Source: Cytophagales bacterium
GTDB lineage: Bacteria > Bacteroidota > Bacteroidia > Cytophagales > Spirosomataceae
NCBI GenBank assembly: GCA_004292855.1
Contig: RDXN01000057.1
Location: 1-64,000 of the forward strand
Length of the DNA stretch: 64,000 nt
Reading direction: 5' to 3'
The notes below the pieces were generated by a model. That model did no database searches and was not told the origin of the DNA. It was given only the letters and a program-made list of their open reading frames with translations. The first letter of the stretch is position 1. Every line of letters starts with the position of its first letter. Below are positions 34,920-43,186 of the stretch, one piece after another. The translations under genes were made by a program, and so were the position numbers.

Positions 34920-35858
34920 TTAGTTGAGGTTATTGATTAACTCGAAGTTTTTGTACTGGCAGATTGTAGTACGTTTTTCCTGACGGCCCGTTTTCGGGTT
35001 CTCTGCAAACTCTTCGCTGTACACCGTTTGAATGTTGTCGGCTTTAGTTTGCGGGTCATGCTTGTATAGTAGTGTTGTCCTGCTTAACAACTTGTTCGTC
35101 TTCCGGTCGATCAACTCGCTGCTTTTCAACACATTTCGACCCATATCGAGCCTGTGCTTCACACGCAACGATTTTGCCTCCTGGCCGTTATTGTGCGCTG
35201 GCTCATCCATATCCATCTCGATTTCCTTCATCGCATTTCCAACATCCTTAATCCGTGCATTTTTTGCTTTGGCCATTTCAACCATCACATCCATGTCCAT
35301 ACCTGCCTGTCCCATTGCCTTTGCCACTAATGATTTATTCGCTTTAGCCTTGCTCTTGGCTGCTTTCATCTCCTCCATCTGGGCTTTGAAGTTCTGAACA
35401 GGCACTTGCCGGCTTCCTACTAATTTGCCAGTCAAATCAAATAGCATAAACTGCCCATTTCTGGTGACGGCCTTTGCAATTCTGGCCGACGGATCAGGTA
35501 AGCTTTTGTGCTTATTAAAGGCTCGGCTCTGTTCTGACTCCTGAAACTGAACTTCACTTTCCAAACTTCCATCCGCCATAATTTTCATCCGCACGGTTGA
35601 ATGCGAAAATGTCGGTGCATTGTAAATGGCATCAAGGGCCGCTGACTGTTTTACTCTTTCGTTTACAACCTGATGCCGGGTGCTTGTCTCCATTTCGTAA
35701 TTAATCTCAATCACTCCTGCCTCCGCACTCAACCTTGCCTGTCCCGGATTGGGAACTTGCTCGTCGTTTAGTTCCTGTGGCCGGCACCCTGCCGCCATCA
35801 GCAACAGCCCTATTAGCCAACTTTTGGCTATCCAGAGGGCGGTTCTCCGTTTTTTCAT
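34920..35858 (-). CDS. lipoprotein, Met/Lys-rich, unknown function
   Basis: This 312-residue protein has a signal peptide with lipobox LLLMAAGC (Cys about 25). Its centre is a long charged helix rich in Met, Lys and Ala (MEEMKAAKSKAKANKSL, GMDMDVMVEMAKAKNARIKD), likely a coiled coil. The C-terminal part is beta-rich. It is the first gene after the shared promoter-leader and is directly followed by the lipase gene, so it could be a lipase partner or foldase, but I recognise no family. Confidence 0.65.
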   Translation of the reverse strand: MKKRRTALWIAKSWLIGLLLMAAGCRPQELNDEQVPNPGQARLSAEAGVIEINYEMETSTRHQVVNERVKQSAALDAIYNAPTFSHSTVRMKIMADGSLESEVQFQESEQSRAFNKHKSLPDPSARIAKAVTRNGQFMLFDLTGKLVGSRQVPVQNFKAQMEEMKAAKSKAKANKSLVAKAMGQAGMDMDVMVEMAKAKNARIKDVGNAMKEIEMDMDEPAHNNGQEAKSLRVKHRLDMGRNVLKSSELIDRKTNKLLSRTTLLYKHDPQTKADNIQTVYSEEFAENPKTGRQEKRTTICQYKNFELINNLN

Positions 35859-35975
35859 ACCTTTACATCGGTTTTAATGAAATAGATAAGACCTCAACAA
35901 GCCGCTCCACCTGTGCCAACATGAGGAAGCGGCTTTGTTGTGCTAAAGGTAAACGATCAAAATTGAGCTTGTCAA
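35859..35975 (-). promoter_or_regulatory. promoter and conserved 5'-UTR hairpin leader (copy 2)
   Basis: On the minus strand, TTGAC (35971-35975) and TACCTTTA (35944-35951) are followed by CAACAAAGCCGC pairing with GCGGCTTGTTG (35895-35940). GAGGTCTTAT and AAAGGTATGAAAAAA then run up to the lipoprotein start. The stretch is nearly identical to 5025-5125, including the loop CATGTTGGCACAG. The changes near the stem (CC to TT, TC to GT) leave the pairing intact. Confidence 0.6.
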
Positions 35976-36137
35976 CTGGCAATTCTGCCAGTTTTTGAGG
36001 AGTCACTGGCAGAAGTACTTATAACTATTTAATGTGATTCTTATAATATTCAAAGATTATTTGTTCATACACTACTGAAATACAGACAGTTGTGAAAATT
36101 AGATTATGTATATGAAAATTTCAAACTACTTACGTTT

Positions 36138-36764
36138 CTATAAGAAACCCTGAACCGATCCCGCAAAGCTTTTCAATTCATTGGCCCCTCTCAGACCTAA
36201 TTTATGCCATAAGTTCTCCTTCTGGAAATTCACGCCGGACTCCGAAAGACCCATCTCATAAGCCATCTGACGGGCCGTTAAACCCTTAGCCATCAATCGT
36301 AAAATCTGTTTTTGCCGATCACTCAGATTTTTCACTATTCCCAGCACGTCAGCAGAGGGCAACAACGCCAGATTGCGAAAAGCAGGACTAATGTACCGCC
36401 GACCCTTCGTAATTTCTACGAAACAGTCGATCACTTCCTCGCTGTCGTCAAGGCCATCGGGCAGGTATCCGCTGATGTCGGTATGCATGGCCTGTGTCCA
36501 TGCTTCGTTGGTCAGGGGCAGAAATAAAGCGCACCGAATAGCCGGGTGAATCACAACGGCCTGCCGGGCCAGTTCGAGACCCTGCCCGTTAGCAAAGCCC
36601 GTTTCGGTCAGCAGCAGATTGGGGCAGTGCTGGTCAATGACCCGCAATGCGTCGGGCAGGGTGGTGTGGCAAATGTGGGTTACGAACTGGGCTTTTTGCA
36701 AAACAGTGGCCCAATACGTGGCTGAAACAGGCCAGGAACAGGCAATTAGGATAGACGCATTCAT
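36138..36764 (-). CDS. LuxR-type regulator with pseudo-receiver domain (paralogue 2)
   Basis: This 208-residue protein starts MNASILIACSWPVSATYWAT, placed to match paralogue 1 at 4336. The receiver-like domain has Glu at the Asp position (NLLLTETGFANGQGLELA), and SGYLPDG lacks the conserved Lys. The HTH is a better LuxR match than paralogue 1: LSDRQKQILRLMAKGLTARQ and MGLSESGVNFQKENLWHKLG. It lies about 280 bp upstream of the lipoprotein-lipase operon on the same strand and probably controls it. Confidence 0.8.
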   Translation of the reverse strand: MNASILIACSWPVSATYWATVLQKAQFVTHICHTTLPDALRVIDQHCPNLLLTETGFANGQGLELARQAVVIHPAIRCALFLPLTNEAWTQAMHTDISGYLPDGLDDSEEVIDCFVEITKGRRYISPAFRNLALLPSADVLGIVKNLSDRQKQILRLMAKGLTARQMAYEMGLSESGVNFQKENLWHKLGLRGANELKSFAGSVQGFL

Positions 36765-36807
36765 ACCCGAACAATGGTTGGTGAGCAAGAAACGAAAATA
36801 GTTTAAA

Positions 36808-36836
36808 AAAACAGTTACCTATCTATAGGTCGATTC
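36808..36836 (-). promoter_or_regulatory. conserved palindromic box upstream of regulator 2
   Basis: On the minus strand GAATCGACCTATAGATAGGT leads into AACTGTTTTTTT. The palindrome ACCTAT-n2-ATAGGT (36817-36830) is perfect. The arrangement matches 4269-4302 upstream of the paralogous regulator, with the same flanking GAATCG and T-run. Confidence 0.5.
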
Positions 36837-36899
36837 TGAATCACAAAGTGTAATCAAGTATCCGTAAAATTTTTAAGTAAATTTATCAAACGTCACAGA

Positions 36900-37184
36900 T
36901 CATGGGTTCGGAAGCGGGCGGGAGTCGCCGATCTGAAAGCGGGTTTGAGTAAAGATGACTTTATTGCGGCTCTCTCATAGGAACGCTTCCAGGAATTGTT
37001 CAGCGAAAGGGACAGCTGGTACGACCTCACGCGCACCAACACGTTCCAGCAAGTGATATCGAAAGCCACCAACGATGTGTTCCCCACGCGAAACCCGATG
37101 CCGAAGCACCGTTACTTCCCTTTGCCTCAGGATGAAATCAACGCCAATCCGCTGATCAAACAAAGCCCGGAGTGGCAGAATTAA
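36900..37184 (+). pseudogene. SusD C-terminal remnant
   Basis: The frame reads VRKRAGVADLKAGLSKDDF, then a TAG stop at 36978-36980, then ERFQELFSERDSWYDLTRTN and HRYFPLPQDEINANPLIKQS to the normal SusD end. The N-terminal 80% of the gene is missing. It is a clear relic of a SusD gene that once began a locus here, upstream of the broken enzyme gene at 37201. Confidence 0.8.
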
Positions 37185-37200
37185 TGTTTACTCAATCACA

Positions 37201-37840
37201 ATGAAATTAGGTTGGAAATCGGGATTCTGGCTCGGCGTGGCGATTTTCGTCACGTCAGCCCTGAACCTTTGCCTGGGACAAACCACTAAACGCCTGTCGC
37301 TGAGCAACGAACGCCTATCGCTAACGTGGCAGCAGTCGCCAGCAGGTTGGCGGTTGGCGAGTGTTCGGGCAAACGGAAAAACGTTACCTGATCCTTCCGG
37401 TGAGTACACGTTGCTGTTTTCGGCAGAGAAGCCCAATGCCGATCCTACTGAAACGTTCCGCGACAATACCGGGGCCGAATTTCCGGGGCCGAAATACCAT
37501 TACCAAACCAAACAATGGGCTGAGAGTACGAACGGTGTTTCGCTGAACACGGCTGGCGACCCTTGGCGAAGTCAACCTGATTGTGCGCGAGGGGTTAGTT
37601 ACACCCGACAATTCTAATATTGAGACCATTAAGGCCCTTTCGCCCGACAAAAAAACGTTATTTGTGGTGCTGATGAACAACCGGACCGAACCGACATCGG
37701 CCACGGTGCGGCTGCAACCGGAGAAAATCCGGTCGGGCAATGGCCGGTTAACAGGCTTAACCCAGGGCAAATCAGTAAGCGGCTCGACCGTTACGTTGCC
37801 ACCGTTTGGGGTTGAGGTTTGGCAATACGTCTGGCAGTAA
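37201..37840 (+). pseudogene. broken glycoside-hydrolase-like gene
   Basis: The first part has a signal peptide (IFVTSALNLCLGQ) and RLSLSNERLSLTWQQSPAGW. Near 37560 the frame breaks (GDPWRSQ in one frame, GDLGEVNLIVREG intended in another). The second frame (ALSPDKKTLFVVLMNNRTEP, TLPPFGVEVWQYV) reads like the C-terminal beta-sandwich of a glycoside hydrolase. The catalytic core is absent, so there was an internal deletion plus a frameshift. The exact family cannot be given. Confidence 0.65.
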
Positions 37841-37962
37841 CTCAAATCAGAAAAAACACAGCCAATTAGTCTCAACTAATGCGCTCCGAAAAGGGTAGCT
37901 GAGGCATACCGCATCAGCGTTTTGAACAGGTTACGAATGTTTCGCGTAAAACTACATAAACC

Positions 37963-39693
37963 TTGAATACAACTATTGATACCGCCGTTATCGTTCTGTT
38001 CTCCGCTTTTGTGCTGGGAATCGGGATGTTGTTCGCCCGGACGGGGCGCAACCTGAAGTCGTTTTTTGCCGGGGGCGAGGCCGTTCCGTGGTTCATCGGG
38101 GGGCTGTCGTTGTTCATGAGTTTCTTCTCGGCGGGGACGTTCGTGGCCTGGGGAAGCATCGCCTACAAACACGGTTGGGTAGCCATCACGATTCAGTGGA
38201 CCATGTGCATCGGGGCCATCGTGACGGGGCTGTATCTGGCTCCGCGCTGGAAACAAACCGGCGCACTCACTGCCGCCGAATTTATCCGCGAGCGGCTGGG
38301 GCTGACCGTTCAGAAAGCCTACATTTTCATCTTTACGCTGGTCTCGATCTTCATCAAAGGGTCAGTGCTATATCCAGTGGCCAAACTGGTGAGTTCGTCG
38401 CTCAACCTGCCGTTGGTGCCAACCACCATCGGGCTGGGGATTTTCATGATTGCCTACACGGCAGTGGGTGGGCTTTGGGCCGTTATGGTGACCGACATCC
38501 TGCAATTCGTGGTGCTGTCGGCGGCAGTGTTTATCCTGTTGCCGCTCTCGCTCGACCGGGTAGGTGGTTTAGAGGGCTTCACCAACAGCGTCCCGACTGA
38601 CTTTTTCAGCCCGCTCAGTGGCGAATACACGCTCGGTTTTGTGTTGGCATTTGTGTTCTATCACATCGCCTATATCGGCGGCAACTGGACGTTCGTGCAA
38701 CGCTACACCAGCGTCGATTCGCCCAAATCGGCGCGGAAAGTGGCGTTTTTGTTTGCGGGCTTGTATCTGATTGCGCCGATTATCTGGATGTTGCCGCCGA
38801 TGATCTACCGCGTGATCGACCCTTCGCTGACGGGGCTAGACACGGAGAACGCCTACCTCAAAATCTGCCAATTGGTGCTACCGCCGGGCTTGCTGGGCCT
38901 GATGCTCACGGGTATGTATTTCTCGACCTCGGCCAGTGCCAACACGGCTCTGAACGTGGTCTCGGCAGTGTTCACCAACGATATTTATAAAGGTTTGATT
39001 AACCCCGGCGCGTCGGACAAACAACTAATTCGAGTGGCGAGGGGATCGTCGTGGGTATTTGGCTTGGGCATGATCGTGATTGCCCTGCTCGTACCGAAAG
39101 CGGGGGGCATGGTCGAGGTGGTGCTGAGTATTTCGGCCATAACGGGCGGGCCGCTGCTGGCTCCTCCGCTCTGGGCGTTGTTCAGCAAACGCCTGACGAG
39201 CGGGGCCACGCTCTGGATTAGTGTGTTTGGGTTGTCGGTCAATCTGTTCTTTAAAGTGCTGTCGCCGTGGCTGTTCCAATACAAGCTCTCGCGGGGGGGC
39301 GAAACGGTCATTGGCGTGGGGCTGACGCTGGTTCTGCTGCTGGGGTACGAACTATATCAGCGAAGCCGCAACGTGATTGCTCCTGACTACTTCCGCTATA
39401 AAATCGCCCGTCAGCAAAAGCACGATGACGCAACCGAAGCCACCACCGCTGAGGAAGCTCTTGCCATTGCTGAGCAAAACCGTTTTGGTCTGAAAGTGAT
39501 TGCCGGATCGTTGGTGTTCACGGCCCTGATGTTGTTCGGAATGAGCACATTCGCTACGTCGGGAGCTTCGGCAACGGCCCTAATCGGCGGGCTAATTCTG
39601 ATAGCCGCACTAATTCCCTGGCGAGCGAGTCGGAAAGTAGCGTCAGGGCAGGACTCGAACCAACCCCAAAAAATCGTCAATTCTGAGAACTGA
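37963..39693 (+). CDS. sodium:solute symporter (SSS family)
   Basis: This 576-residue membrane protein has about 13-14 hydrophobic segments. SSS motifs include FFAGGEAVPWFIGGLSLFMS, the conserved WGSIAYKHGW and TAVGGLWAVMVTDILQF. It would import a sugar, uronate or other organic solute with Na+. The start is a TTG at 37963, because a TAA stop lies just two codons upstream and no ATG fits. It is followed by the PIN toxin gene on the other strand, whose end overlaps this gene by 51 bp. Its neighbourhood suggests a glycan breakdown product as substrate. Confidence 0.88.
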   Translation: MNTTIDTAVIVLFSAFVLGIGMLFARTGRNLKSFFAGGEAVPWFIGGLSLFMSFFSAGTFVAWGSIAYKHGWVAITIQWTMCIGAIVTGLYLAPRWKQTGALTAAEFIRERLGLTVQKAYIFIFTLVSIFIKGSVLYPVAKLVSSSLNLPLVPTTIGLGIFMIAYTAVGGLWAVMVTDILQFVVLSAAVFILLPLSLDRVGGLEGFTNSVPTDFFSPLSGEYTLGFVLAFVFYHIAYIGGNWTFVQRYTSVDSPKSARKVAFLFAGLYLIAPIIWMLPPMIYRVIDPSLTGLDTENAYLKICQLVLPPGLLGLMLTGMYFSTSASANTALNVVSAVFTNDIYKGLINPGASDKQLIRVARGSSWVFGLGMIVIALLVPKAGGMVEVVLSISAITGGPLLAPPLWALFSKRLTSGATLWISVFGLSVNLFFKVLSPWLFQYKLSRGGETVIGVGLTLVLLLGYELYQRSRNVIAPDYFRYKIARQQKHDDATEATTAEEALAIAEQNRFGLKVIAGSLVFTALMLFGMSTFATSGASATALIGGLILIAALIPWRASRKVASGQDSNQPQKIVNSEN

Positions 39694-40056
39694 TACAACC
39701 GGAAAACCAATGTCACGCAAGATCAAAAAATGCCGATCCTCTGATACCAAATGGTCACTGCCCGACCAAAGGGTACAATCAACGTACTTATTGTCATCAG
39801 GATCGTTGTGCATAGCCCCTAAACCGGAATATACAGTTTGCAAAATGACGTTATCCAATGACAGAAGCAGCTTAACAACGTTGTCGGCAATGCCGGGCGT
39901 GGTTTTCTCGGATAATTTCTCGTGGTATTCCAGTAATATGTCCGTACTGACTGCCAGCTCAAAACGTCCTTCGCGCAACGCATCAAAAATAGGGCGGTAC
40001 GGCGAAGCTACGGGTAGTGAAATCAGTAGTACGTTAAGATCTAATACAACTCTCAC
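39643..40056 (-). CDS. PIN-domain toxin of a toxin-antitoxin pair
   Basis: This 137-residue protein starts MRVVLDLNVLLISLPVASPY, the PIN start with the first catalytic Asp. Further acidic residues lie in LLEYHEKLSEKT and DPDDNKYVDCTLWSGSDHLV, with SEDRHFL near the end. PIN toxins are Mg-dependent RNases. The gene overlaps the antitoxin gene by 4 bp. Its 3' end overlaps the converging symporter gene by 51 bp, an odd fit that suggests insertion of the module. Confidence 0.85.
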   Translation of the reverse strand: MRVVLDLNVLLISLPVASPYRPIFDALREGRFELAVSTDILLEYHEKLSEKTTPGIADNVVKLLLSLDNVILQTVYSGLGAMHNDPDDNKYVDCTLWSGSDHLVSEDRHFLILRDIGFPVVSVLRIDDFLGLVRVLP

Positions 40057-40292
40057 TGGCCAGAGGAATGACTACGTAGATGTTCCGTTTTCCAGTCCTG
40101 AATGGTTTGGTCATTCCAGCCTTTTCGCTGCCACAATTGATCCATCTCTTTGTCGATTCGTCCGGCGAAATAGTCAGCCAGCAGTTTCCGAATATCCTGT
40201 ATTTCTTCGTCAGAAACACCATAGGGATAGAGCTTCAGCAACTCCATTTGAAGATTGCTTAAGCGTTGATAGGGTTGTTGCGATGAGACCAT
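40053..40292 (-). CDS. antitoxin partner of the PIN toxin
   Basis: This 79-residue protein contains LSNLQMELLKLYPYGVSDEE and a helical stretch IRKLLADYFAGRIDKEMDQL ending WNDQTIQDWKTEHLR, typical of small antitoxins encoded before PIN_3 toxins in Bacteroidetes. It would bind and neutralise the toxin and repress the operon. The start at 40292 overlaps the divergent GH2 start (40283) by 10 bp. An internal ATG at 40247 would avoid that. Confidence 0.75.
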   Translation of the reverse strand: MVSSQQPYQRLSNLQMELLKLYPYGVSDEEIQDIRKLLADYFAGRIDKEMDQLWQRKGWNDQTIQDWKTEHLRSHSSGQ

Positions 40293-43186
40293 ACATTGAT
40301 CGGTTTATCACAAATCTACTTAAAATTCTGCTCATTTGTTTAAGCCTGACGAATGCCACTGCCCAATCCCTTAATGGCACTTGGGCGTTCCGCACCGACC
40401 CCAACGATGTGGGCGAGCAACAGAACTGGCACAAGCCCGAAACAAACACGGCGAGTTGGGATAGTTTGCCCGTTCCCGGCAACTGGGACCTGCGAAACGA
40501 ATATGCACAGTATGTTGGCAAAGGTTGGTATCGGCGCACGTTCGCCACACCCGCAACCCTGAACAACCGCGTTGTCCGGCTGTTGTTCGAGGCCGTTTAC
40601 CACGATTGCACCGTTTGGCTTAATGGCCAGAAATTAGGCGAAAACCACAGCGGTTTCCTGCCGTTTGAATTCGAGATAACGAAACTCCTGAACCCATCGG
40701 GAACAAACACGCTGGTCGTGTGCGCCGATAATTCGCTGACTCGTGGGGCCATCTGGAATTGGGGCGGCATCCGGCGGCCCGTCACGCTGGAGGTCACCGA
40801 GCCAGTACGGGTAGTTCGGCAACACATCACGCCAACGGTCGATTTAGCTAAACGAACAGCGACGGTAGCCATCCGGGTGTTCGTGCAAAACCACCGGGCC
40901 GCGCTCGGCTCGGTGCAAGCGGCTGAAGCAACGGGTACGGTTCAACTCTCAGCCCCTAATAACTTCACGCGGTCGTTGCCGTTTCGGGTGAGTGTGCCTG
41001 CAAGCGGGTCGGCATCGGTGCTGATACAGACGACATTAACGGCTCAGGAAACGCATCTGTGGCATTTCGACAATCCGTTTTTGTACACGTCGGCGGTGAC
41101 GTTGGCTGGCGCATCTGGCGAAAAAATCAACCGCTTCGGCCTGCGTAAAATCGAAATCGACAACGCTGCCTACACCCGAACGTCGGCCCGGCTCAAACTC
41201 AACGGCGAAGTTATCCGGCCAATGGGTTTTAACCTCGTCCCCGACGACCGCACAACGGGCAACACCCTCCCCACCTGGCGCATCAAAGAAGACATCGACC
41301 TGCTGAAAGGCTTGGGTTGTACCATGACCCGGCTCTCGCACCTGTGCCTGCCCGATGAGATGATGGATTACCTGGATGAGCGCGGAATGCTGGTTATCTC
41401 CGAAATTCCGCTCTGGGGCTACGACCCCCGCGCCGACCCCGACAGTACGGTCTCGAAAGACTGGATGACCCGATTGGTCACCAACCAGTATAATCACCCC
41501 TCCGTGATCGGATGGAGCGTGGGCAACGAAATTGGTGACTATCCAACCGTTATGAAATACGTAGAAGGGGCCATTGCCTACACGCGTACACTCGACAGTA
41601 CGCGGCTAGTTTCGAGTGTCAGCCACACGGCTCAGTTTCCGACCGATATTGTTGATCTGGGTGATATTGGGTTGATTAATAAATACGGAAAGAACCTGCG
41701 ACCCATCACACAGAAGCAGCACGACTTACACCCCAAACAAACCCTGTTTTACAGCGAATATGGCATCGGGCAATTATTCGAAAATCTCGATGCCGACCTG
41801 GATGCCAAAACATTGATTGACTCTTTGCGCGGCTTGCCGTATCTGATCGGCGGGTCGCTCTGGACATTCAACGACTACCGGAGCCGATTTCTGGGTACTA
41901 AAGAAGGCTCCGGGAACCGACCCTGGGGAGTGGTGGACGTGTACCGACAGAAAAAACGGGCTTATTATTCATTTCGGCGCGAACACAACCCCCTGCGGGC
42001 CATGACAGTAGCCCCGCAGGGAGTTACCTCGGCCCTGGTAAGCCTCCAACCGCGTGGGGTTCTCGACCTGCCCGCTTATCCGTTACACAACTACCGACTA
42101 CTTTGGAAACGCACCGACGCGACGGGTAAAATTGGACAAAGCGGGCTGGTGTCTCTGCTGGTTATCCGCCCCGGCGATGCTCCACAAACACACTCAATCA
42201 ACTGGAAACCAGATTCTTCATTTGCTATGACTGTCGAACTGCTGGCTCCCACGAGCGACGCGTTGGCCGATACGACAATCTATTACCAGAAACCTACGCC
42301 CCCCATCATCACCTACGCAATGGGTGGGCGCATATACTACAACGCACACTCGCAGGGCGGTATGATTCGGGTACATTTTCAGAAAAATCCATCCTGCGTG
42401 ACCTACAAAGCCCGTTATGGGGAGGGAAGCCTAACCCATGAAACGGCCCCAACGCTCAATGATTACATCGAAATTCCGAAGGTAGCACTGGGGAAAACGT
42501 ATCAGGTGACCGTCGTGGGTATTAACGGAGCGGGTGGTACGGCACTCCGGGAAAGTGCGCCGGACAATATTCGATCTGTTACGGTCGAGAAACTTGGTTT
42601 TGCGCCCCCTGCCATCCAACACGTTGAACCTGCCGATGGTGGCTTTTTCATCGGTTACGCCAGCCCCGACGATGATTATGCGTATCGGGTTCAGGTAACA
42701 GACACACCGGGCGATTACACCAAAGCTAAAACGGTACAGAGTCTGACACCGGGAACCTTGTTCGTACCGGGACTAACAAATCGGTCCGCCGATGCGGGAA
42801 AACCGTACTATTTTCGGTTTAAGCGACTGAAAGACAACTACTTCGCCATCAACTGGTCGGAGGAGCGGGTTGTTACGCCAGATGGCGGACAACGACCGGC
42901 ACCACCCGTTTTGCAGGGTATCGTGCAACAGAGCAACGAGGCTGTTGTGTGTTTCAATCCTGTTCCAAAGGCCACGGGCTACCTGCTCGAATACCGGCGT
43001 GGTAACACCAACACCTGGCAGCAGCAATCTATACCGACCGTTCAGACAGGCCGATTTATTCTAACAGGCCTTGATTCGAAACAATCCTACGAATATCGAA
43101 TGGCTACTGTCAATGCTCACGGACAATCCGATTTCTCACCAACTCTAACGATCAATCCTTATGCTCCGTCTCGACGCAACCGATAA
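40283..43186 (+). CDS. glycoside hydrolase family 2 protein
   Basis: This is a 967-residue secreted enzyme. I placed the start at 40283 (MRPYIDRFITNLLKILLICL), which gives a signal peptide; the open frame upstream to 39710 is antisense to the toxin-antitoxin pair. The order is an N-terminal jelly roll (WDSLPVPGNWDLRNEYAQYV), an immunoglobulin-like domain, a TIM barrel and two fibronectin-III-like domains. The acid/base Glu is in IGWSVGNEIGDY and the nucleophile Glu in LFYSEYGIGQLF. Likely activity is beta-glucuronidase or beta-galactosidase. Its end overlaps the next gene by 26 bp. Confidence 0.9.
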   Translation: MRPYIDRFITNLLKILLICLSLTNATAQSLNGTWAFRTDPNDVGEQQNWHKPETNTASWDSLPVPGNWDLRNEYAQYVGKGWYRRTFATPATLNNRVVRLLFEAVYHDCTVWLNGQKLGENHSGFLPFEFEITKLLNPSGTNTLVVCADNSLTRGAIWNWGGIRRPVTLEVTEPVRVVRQHITPTVDLAKRTATVAIRVFVQNHRAALGSVQAAEATGTVQLSAPNNFTRSLPFRVSVPASGSASVLIQTTLTAQETHLWHFDNPFLYTSAVTLAGASGEKINRFGLRKIEIDNAAYTRTSARLKLNGEVIRPMGFNLVPDDRTTGNTLPTWRIKEDIDLLKGLGCTMTRLSHLCLPDEMMDYLDERGMLVISEIPLWGYDPRADPDSTVSKDWMTRLVTNQYNHPSVIGWSVGNEIGDYPTVMKYVEGAIAYTRTLDSTRLVSSVSHTAQFPTDIVDLGDIGLINKYGKNLRPITQKQHDLHPKQTLFYSEYGIGQLFENLDADLDAKTLIDSLRGLPYLIGGSLWTFNDYRSRFLGTKEGSGNRPWGVVDVYRQKKRAYYSFRREHNPLRAMTVAPQGVTSALVSLQPRGVLDLPAYPLHNYRLLWKRTDATGKIGQSGLVSLLVIRPGDAPQTHSINWKPDSSFAMTVELLAPTSDALADTTIYYQKPTPPIITYAMGGRIYYNAHSQGGMIRVHFQKNPSCVTYKARYGEGSLTHETAPTLNDYIEIPKVALGKTYQVTVVGINGAGGTALRESAPDNIRSVTVEKLGFAPPAIQHVEPADGGFFIGYASPDDDYAYRVQVTDTPGDYTKAKTVQSLTPGTLFVPGLTNRSADAGKPYYFRFKRLKDNYFAINWSEERVVTPDGGQRPAPPVLQGIVQQSNEAVVCFNPVPKATGYLLEYRRGNTNTWQQQSIPTVQTGRFILTGLDSKQSYEYRMATVNAHGQSDFSPTLTINPYAPSRRNR

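Noticed and set aside
32377-36836. Calling the lipase operon a type VI effector-immunity module
   Set aside because: No VgrG, PAAR, Hcp or known immunity family is present, and the lipase has a Sec signal peptide.
39710-40282. 191-codon N-terminal extension of the GH2 frame
   Set aside because: It covers the toxin-antitoxin genes on the other strand. A proper signal peptide starts at 40283.
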